Source: Neurospora intermedia (Eukaryota; Ascomycota; Sordariomycetes; Sordariales; Sordariaceae). Taken from it: DNA of 64,000 bases. The notes under the pieces are model-generated. The model saw nothing but the letters and a program-made list of their open reading frames with translations, was not told where the DNA came from and did no database searches. How positions within the stretch are numbered: position 1 is the first letter of the stretch; each line of letters starts with the position of its first letter. The stretch is taken from contig BTPP01000001.1 of the NCBI GenBank assembly GCA_037102815.1, positions 5,667,001 through 5,731,000 on the forward strand, read 5' to 3'. Both the position numbers and the translations under genes were made by a program. Of the stretch, positions 56,973-64,000 are shown in pieces.

Positions 56973-59900
56973 TACATAGTTCGTTCAGCGGTAACACTGG
57001 TACCTGAACTAGCCTTTTGTTTTCTCGCTGGAAGTAAGAGTCGAAATTGGACTTCTCTATCGAGTACATATCGCAGTTCATCCCGTCTACCTAGCGCTCT
57101 CACTGCGAAGTATCTTGTTGGCGGCTGACTAGTCACTCCAGTTTTTCACCCCCACCATCGGGACGTATGGACGCAGGTGAATTTGGAGTTTTGCAGTGAC
57201 CAAACCAACAGAGCTAGCTAGCAAGTTTTGCACAAGGCTGGAGTCAGTCCCAGTCAAAGATGCGCGGGTCGCCACAAACCTTCTTGAAGCTATCGCGAGG
57301 CGACCGACTGGGCTACATGTCTCATGTGGGACCGGAAGCTGCCTCCAGTACATAACTGGGATGTGAACTTTGCCATGAGTGGTGATGGGAGTTTCGTTAG
57401 CGCGGGGTATCATTGACGGTGGCGCCCATGTCGGACAGGGCAACGCAACGGGGGCACCAACACTCAACATGGCACTCTCAACACTTCACTCGAGTCATCG
57501 GGATGCCCGTCCTTGTTTCTTGCATTTCGGGCCGTGATCTGGTCATGAGGAGCCCTGGCTGAGCCTGAGTCCTTTGAATGCCCCCATTTTGACGGGAATA
57601 ACGGCAGTTTTCCTGTCTTGGCGATGTGGCGCTTTTCGGCCAAGATATCGTATCCAAAAAGAAAAAAAATTTTCTCTTATCTTGGACTCGAAGTCAATCG
57701 ATGGATCAAGAGCCAGATTGATCATCGAAGGCGATCAATGATGAGAAATGCGCTGATATGGAATAGTTGCGCGATGACAAGAACATGTTAGAATCATCGA
57801 CCGTGAACGCGGAAAGTTGTGCGACCCTTGATACCTAGAGAGAGGCATGGTGCCATCCGCCAATGAGAAGCAGTTCCAGAGCCGGCCATGAACTCCCGGC
57901 ATGCAGCCGAACGGAACCGTTACCCCGTCCTGCCCCGCTCCGCTCCGGGGAGGGAGACCCGCTCCAAGCCTCTCCCTACTGTGTACATATCGGACGATAG
58001 GTTCATGTACGGGTATCGCATCATATCGTCTCCACACTATGGGACCAGTTGCCGGCGGCCTCTCAAAGGAAACATTGAAAACATCAGCATGGTACGACAT
58101 GAAGCTCGATATCTTTCTTGAAAATTCTTTTCTTCCTTGATTATCAGACCGGATATTCCGTGACAAGGTATCCTACTGATCTGAAAGCGGCTTTTTTGAC
58201 GAGTTGGGCAAGGTGCCAGTTACAACGTTTGGTAGCGAAATGTCTTGTGCGCGCAGAATGTTTAGGAAACCACTCGCACATTATCGAGATCGCCGGCGTC
58301 GTACGGTAGCTCTCACTTGTTCTACCCACGAAGTTCACGACAAAGCAATGGCCATGGTACGATGGACCTGGTATCCTCAGTGCTGGACTCCGTACCACGT
58401 TGCCCTCATGTCACGTCTTTTGCGGCACTCAACACCACATTGTCGGACCGCAGACCGCTCATTCAACCCCTATCGGAAACAGACGTTAGTAGTAGGTACT
58501 TTAAAAGAAGCTGCGCCATCCGCTCATTCCCGTGGCCTGAAGGCGCGCACGACAGGTAAGTTCCCGTAGGTAGACATGCACGCTAAACGACCTGCGGCGG
58601 GCGGTGGAAGTTACCAGCCTCACGGGTGGCTAGTTCAGATGTAGGCCCGGCCGGATCGAGACAACGGTGGACTTAGTCGTCGTCGTCGGGCGAGACGGGG
58701 TTCGGGACCGTCGTGTCGTGAAGTGAGTGGTTTGAAGGATAGCGGACCAAAGGCCGGAGCCGAAATGGTGGAATAAGAGCTGAGCTGATTGAGCATACCT
58801 AGTTAGCTCTCGACGCTAACAAAGGTGAAACCGGCAGCCATGCGACGGTCAGCTAGCAACATGGATACACCGCACGTCGGCCACAGCCAACCACATGCCT
58901 GCCAGGCGAATCGTGCTGTGTTCCCGTCATTCGAGAAGCCATGGTATTTTCCTATTTTAGCGAGTGGGAAATTACACTTCCGTCATGCAAAGCAAAAACA
59001 CCGGTCAACGCCGCTCGTCTACCCATTAGTCTAAGGGGATAAAAGGGTGATCTTCTGACAAGTCTGCCACCGATGATCTCGGGACAAAAGGTGGAGGGAC
59101 TCGGACGGAGCCATACGGTATTTATTCCAGGCATTCAGCACGGAAAAGCAGGTAATCAGGAGGACGAGATGAAGATAGTAAAAACCCCTGAAGATGTTTG
59201 CTTGAAAGGCAAGTGTCAAAATAGAGACTCCATAAAACATAGGTTTGGATCTGCGCTGATCCCGTCATTCTAATCACGTTATTCTCCATAGCAATGCATC
59301 ATGACCATGCATTTCTGGAGACTTGATCTGTCTGTCATGTAAATCCTCCGCATAGCCAAGGCCTCTGTGCTCCCAAAGACCTCTCTGTCTTGGCCATTGA
59401 GTCGATGGATGCAAAAGGCCCCATGATGCGAGCAAGATTGGAGGACGCGATTGGGGTTCCCGAGTGAGCCACCATTCCTTTTTACTAAAGTGCCGCTCGG
59501 GCATTTGGACAGGCAGTCAACAAAGTTTTTGTTTCAGTTGACGGCTTCCTGTCTCTGGTGTCGACATTTGTACTTTAGGCCGGTACATAACGGCATATAC
59601 CTACCTCTACACTACTATACTAGCGTACACGTGCAAAAATCGAAGCCGCTAATTCAGCAGCTGAATTCTATGGTTCCCGCCATTGGGCAGCTACAGCGGC
59701 CAAGCATGTCAGGGACGCTTTCCCATCTCGTTTTGGCGAGCAGCAGTTCCACAAATTCAGGGCTGCCTGAGACCCAGACGCGGGACCCAGATGAAAAACT
59801 TTGAAGGGTTCAGTTCGCTAAGCTATCTACCGAAGAACCTCGACGGGACGGCGCTGCCCTGTGGTCACATTGCATTGTTTGACCCCTTGAAAGTTGTTTG

Positions 59901-60196
59901 TCACTTTTCCTTTAGATTCATTCACTCGGCATCTCCAGGGCATAGACTAGGTCTGGTCTCTTTCCGGGATCCCGTCTTTTTTTATGCCTGCCCCCTTTCA
60001 ACTACCTACGAAAAAGCAAAGACCTTCCCGTGCCCATCCATACCTATACCTACTTACAGCCCGATTCCCAGACCGCGGCCGCCTGAGATGCGACAAACTG
60101 CTTCGTCGACAACCTCGTCTCTGTTCTTGGGTTTTCGTGTTGTAGTGAGCGCTTCTTTCTGTTCTGTGGAGGAATGCTGCCACTGGGCTTGACGTC
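56973..60196. other. 3.2-kb intergenic region upstream of the SPX-EXS gene
   Basis: I find only short unsupported frames on both strands. The part nearest 60197 is pyrimidine-rich and probably forms the promoter and 5' leader of the SPX-EXS gene. Confidence 0.4.
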
Positions 60197-63100
60197 ATGA
60201 AGTAAGTGGAAGGATTTCCCCTCCAGAGTCCACTCACTCTCCCCCCCATGTGACATCCACATTGTGCCGCCCGTTTCGTCTCGAAAAGCTCAATCCTAAC
60301 AAACATGTGCGCACGACAGGTTTGCCAAAGAACTCGAGCAGGAAGCGGTGCCAGGTAAGATAAAAACGGAGCTGAACAAAAAAAAGCAGAAAACACCATG
60401 CTGGATCATCTTGAAGCTAGTCGCACCGACTTGGGTGCCAAGCAATGAACATGTCTTTGTTGACTGCGATTGCGACGCATGCAACCAAGTTGGCAACTAC
60501 CGCTCCAAGTCTGAGACAGCAACCAAAATATATGTCCGCAATTCTAACCATAATTCCAACTTATAGAATGGCGCGTCAAGTATCTGAACTACAAGCTCGG
60601 AAAGAAGCTCATCAAGTCGGTTACGAGGGCCATCCAGCGCGCAAGCACCACGCCGAACCTTGCTAGGCGACCCGACTCATTACATGCCGCACCTGCCGCT
60701 CTCTTACAACACCTACACCAAAAACGAACACCAACCCAACACCGATGGTCCGATACCACACCAGGCTCCCATGAGGGTTCTCCTGGAGCCGATCAATTGC
60801 AGAGCGGCGAGCCAGAGCTCGACCGCACGCCGACCAAGAACAACAGAAGCAGCAAAGGCAGCATCGAAGCACGAGGGGAACGCTCTGGTTTGACGACGTC
60901 ACCCGACAACGAGGTTCAGTATGGAAGCATTCTCCCCCCTTCGCGTTCGAGCGATCGAACCGAGTTCGAACTCCCCGCTCCCGCTATGAAAATAGCCTCG
61001 AGGACAGGCGGCCGCCGTGACTCGATCGTGGCTTCTCCAACTTCCCCGGTCTCCAACCGTTTCGGACCACGACGCACCAAGTCCATGATGGTAGGTGCCG
61101 ATGGCCAGTCTACTGCGACCGAGTCCTCGGTCGAATTACCCCAAAGCGCGACCATTGCTCAACGCTCTCCCCATCGTCTTTCCCGGGTTCTCTCCAACAG
61201 CTCTCATCTGTCTCGCACAATGTCGAACAGGGATAGTGCAGCATTGCAGAATCTGGAGTCAGTCCGTAATGCCGAGGGCGAGTTCTTTTCTTTCCTCGAC
61301 AACGAGTTGGACAAGATCGAGACATTCTACAAGCAAAAGGAAGACCAAGCCACCAAACGCCTGGCTGCTTTGCGCGAGCAACTTCACGAAATGCGGAACA
61401 GGCGAACTACGGAGATTGCGGATGCCAAGCAGAGGAAGCAGATGGAGCGAAGTAGTGGCAGTAAGAGTCACTCAGGCGATGGTGGAGGAAGCAATGGCAA
61501 GGACAGCGGTACAAACTGGATAGGTCCCCTCCGCACCAAGTTCATGAAGCCTGGGCCAAACTCGAAGGCGCTGCAGAAGATGACCGAGACGCCAGTCATG
61601 GCCCCGCAAAAGCCAGAAGAAGGCCGCGACTATGTCAGGAGACCGCCAAACAAAGACGATGTGTCATATCGCGTAGCTAAGCGGAAGCTCAAGCTAGCCC
61701 TGCAGGAGTACTACCGCGGTCTTGAACTCCTCAAGTCCTATGCCCTCCTGAACAGAACTGCGTTCCGAAAGCTGAACAAAAAGTACGACAAGGCCGTCAA
61801 TGCCCGCCCGACGTACCGCTACATGAACGAGAAAGTCAACAAGACTTGGTTTGTCAACAGCGACGTTGTCGACGGTCACATTCGCACCGTCGAAGACTTA
61901 TACGCCAGATACTTTGAAAAAGGCAATCACAAAGTGGCTGCAGGAAAACTCCGGAATATTCTCAGACGTCCCGGAGACGCTTCGGGCAGTGCTTTCCGCA
62001 GCGGACTGCTTATCGGCTTTGGCGCTGTCTTTGCCGTTCAGGGTCTGATTTATGGTTCGGAGCTACTCTTCCAGGACGATCACACGCTCAAAGAAAACAC
62101 AAGCTACTTGCTGCAGCTGTATGGCGGCTACTTCTTGATGATCCTGCTCTTCGCGCTGTTCACATTGGCCTGCCGAATATGGACATTGAACAAGATTAAC
62201 TATCCGTTCATCTTTGAGCTTGACACGAGGCATAATCTGGACTGGAAGCAGGTGGCCGAATTCCCCAGCTTCTTCTTTGCGCTTCTTGGCGTGTTCCTAT
62301 GGCTTAACTTTTCGAGGTTTGGCCAGTGGGAGGAGATGTATCTGTATTATCCTGCCCTCTTAATAGGCCTGTCGCTGTTGATATTGTTCTTCCCGGCACC
62401 GATATTTTACCATCGAGCCAGAAGATGGTTCTTGTATTCGCATGTAAGTAACCTCACGAGATTCGTCGTCTTTGGAACTTTCATCATACTGACATTTGAA
62501 TAGTATCGCTTGTTGTTGGCAGGTTTGTATCCTGTCGAGTTCCGAGACTTCTTCCTCGGCGATATCTGGTGCTCTTTGACCTACTCTGCAGCTGTAAGTA
62601 ATTCCTTTCATCAACCTCAGTGATCCACTCAGTCTGCTAATCGGATCTAGAACATTCCCATGTTCTTCTGTCTGTATGCCAACGAATGGGACCAGCCGGG
62701 TATGTGTAACTCTAGCCACTCCCGGCTTCAGGGCTTCTTCAATGCTTTGCCTCCCATTTGGCGTGCTCTGCAGTGTATCAGGCGTTACCACGATACAAAG
62801 AATGTGTTTCCGCATCTTGTCAACTGCGGAAAGTACATAATGACTATCACCACCGCTGTTATACTCAGCTTGTATCGCCTCAATCATTCGCAACCGATCC
62901 TGGCTGCCTACATCACCTTCGCGACCATCAACGCCTGTTATACTAGTGAGTGTTTGAACCTTGTTTCTTTGTGTGATATCAGACTGACATCTCATGAACA
63001 GCCATCTGGGATCTGTTTATGGATTTCTCACTACTCCAGAAAAACGTCCGCTACCCTTTCCTCCGAGACATCACCGCGCTCAAGTCCAAATGGATCTACT

Positions 63101-63963
63101 ATGTCATCATGGTTGTCGACCCGCTTCTCCGCTTCAATTGGATCTTCTACGCCATCTTCACCCACGACACTCAGCACAGCACGATTGTCTCCTTCTTTGT
63201 CGCCATGGCCGAAGTCATCCGTCGTGGTCTTTGGCTCATCCTTCGTGTCGAAAACGAGCACTGTGCCAACGTATCCCAGTACAAGGCCTCGCGCGATACT
63301 CCTCTTCCCTACCAGCTCGATCAGTTTGTCGAGCGTCCCAGCCAGGAGACATCCGCCGGAGAGTTGGAGGCTGAAACCGGCACCACTACAGGCGCTGCCC
63401 AACAGGAGCGCAGAGGAACCATCTCCTCCATGGCCGCCAGTATCCGCGAGCGCATTCGCGGCTCCGTCGGCGCTGGAGCCACCTCTCCCTGGGCAGCTTC
63501 CCCATCCCCAGCCACGGGCGCCCCCCACCCAGAAGAGGAAGGAGCCATCAGTCCCCACGCCGAATCGGGTGCCATCTCTGGGGAAGGGGCGACAGGTACC
63601 GGCACCGGCTTCAGCCTCAGTGGTGGAGGTACCTTCCGCCGCCGTCACGTCGAGTCGATGGGCAAGAAGTCTATTCTGCAGGTCATGGCTGAAGCGCACA
63701 AGCAAGATTTCGAAAAGAGACGGCCATCCGAGGCAGTCAGGGAGCAAGGATTGGGGCGAGGGGGAAGCAGTAGTCTTGTCGATGAAGACGATGAGGAGGA
63801 CGATGATGATGATCCGGATTTGCGGAGTGAGGTGGAGGACGATGATGAGGATGATGATGATTCCGATCGGAGAAGCGTGCAGCAGGATCGGATGGAGGCT
63901 AGAGAGGCGGAGATGCTTGTGAAGAGGGCGAGGGGGGAGCCGGATGATTCGGTTAGTGAGTAG
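60197..63963 (+). CDS. SYG1: SPX-EXS domain membrane protein, Syg1/XPR1 type
   Basis: Exons are 60197-60201, 60320-60354, 60567-62443, 62504-62593, 62651-62945 and 63002-63963, giving 1087 residues. The first coding exon is only 5 bases and the second 35. Together they give MKFAKELEQEAVPE and lead into WRVKYLNYKLGKKLIK, the N-terminal SPX helix that binds inositol pyrophosphates. Further SPX parts are EGEFFSFLDNELDKIETFYKQK and the ALQEYYRGLELLKSYALLNRTAFRKLNKKYDK helix, with long Ser-rich inserts between. From about residue 475 several membrane segments follow, then the EXS domain, with PVEFRDFFLGDIWCSL, CNSSHSR, LPPIWRALQCIRRY, FPHLVNCGKY and YPFLRDI. XPR1-type proteins export phosphate; fungal Syg1 proteins are linked to phosphate sensing. 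The tail has a run of Asp/Glu near residues 1030-1060. Confidence 0.94.
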
Positions 63964-64000
63964 TGTAGTTAAGGATATGGAGGGGGGGAAAGAGGAGGTT

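Noticed and set aside
1-64000. CRISPR array, rRNA or tRNA genes
   Set aside because: No spaced direct repeats of that kind, no ribosomal RNA signature and no cloverleaf with A and B boxes were recognised by eye. A tRNA scan would be needed to exclude tRNA genes fully.

Overview
The window looks like a filamentous ascomycete chromosome, most likely Neurospora or a close Sordariomycete. The host genes are GC-rich and have short introns (about 50-210 nt) with GTRAGT-type donors. Long AT-rich stretches are almost empty of CpA/TpG, which is the footprint of repeat-induced point mutation (RIP). This assignment is inference from sequence style and gene families, not from a database match.

Layout. 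Bases 1-3794 hold an M18 aspartyl aminopeptidase (+) and the remaining part of an M50B-like membrane zinc peptidase (-). Bases 3798-34899 are one nest of transposons whose junctions can be read to the base. An outer Tc1/mariner-type palindrome (TA target duplication) is split by a RIP-mutated Ty3/Gypsy element on the minus strand (duplication AATAA). That element is split by a RIP-mutated Ty3/Gypsy element on the plus strand (AGTAG), which in turn is split by an apparently whole, unmutated Ty3/Gypsy chromovirus (AACCT, identical 204-bp LTRs). A further unmutated island of about 0.86 kb (29430-30290) sits in the second layer. The outer element lies 1-2 bp beyond the ATG of the M50B-like gene, so the nest separates that gene from its own 5' part or promoter.

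Bases 35622-64000 are ordinary gene space: a secreted TIM-barrel-like protein (+), an NCS1 purine/cytosine-type permease (-), the tRNA m1A58 methyltransferase catalytic subunit (-), a CipC-like small protein (+), the CAF-1 large subunit (-), an unrecognised Ser-rich protein (-) and a SPX-EXS (Syg1/XPR1) protein (+). A 3.27-kb Fot1/pogo DNA transposon (53700-56972), with perfect 95-bp terminal inverted repeats and a RIP-mutated core, lies in the gap before the SPX-EXS gene.

The host genes form no visible operon or cluster; they are unlinked housekeeping functions. The most unusual content is the young chromovirus. It has a single gag-pol frame of 2263 codons, a C2H2-type finger where a zinc knuckle is usual, a terminal chromodomain, and a second large frame of unknown function with its own 300-bp leader-like gap. 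It sits inside older silenced copies of its kin.
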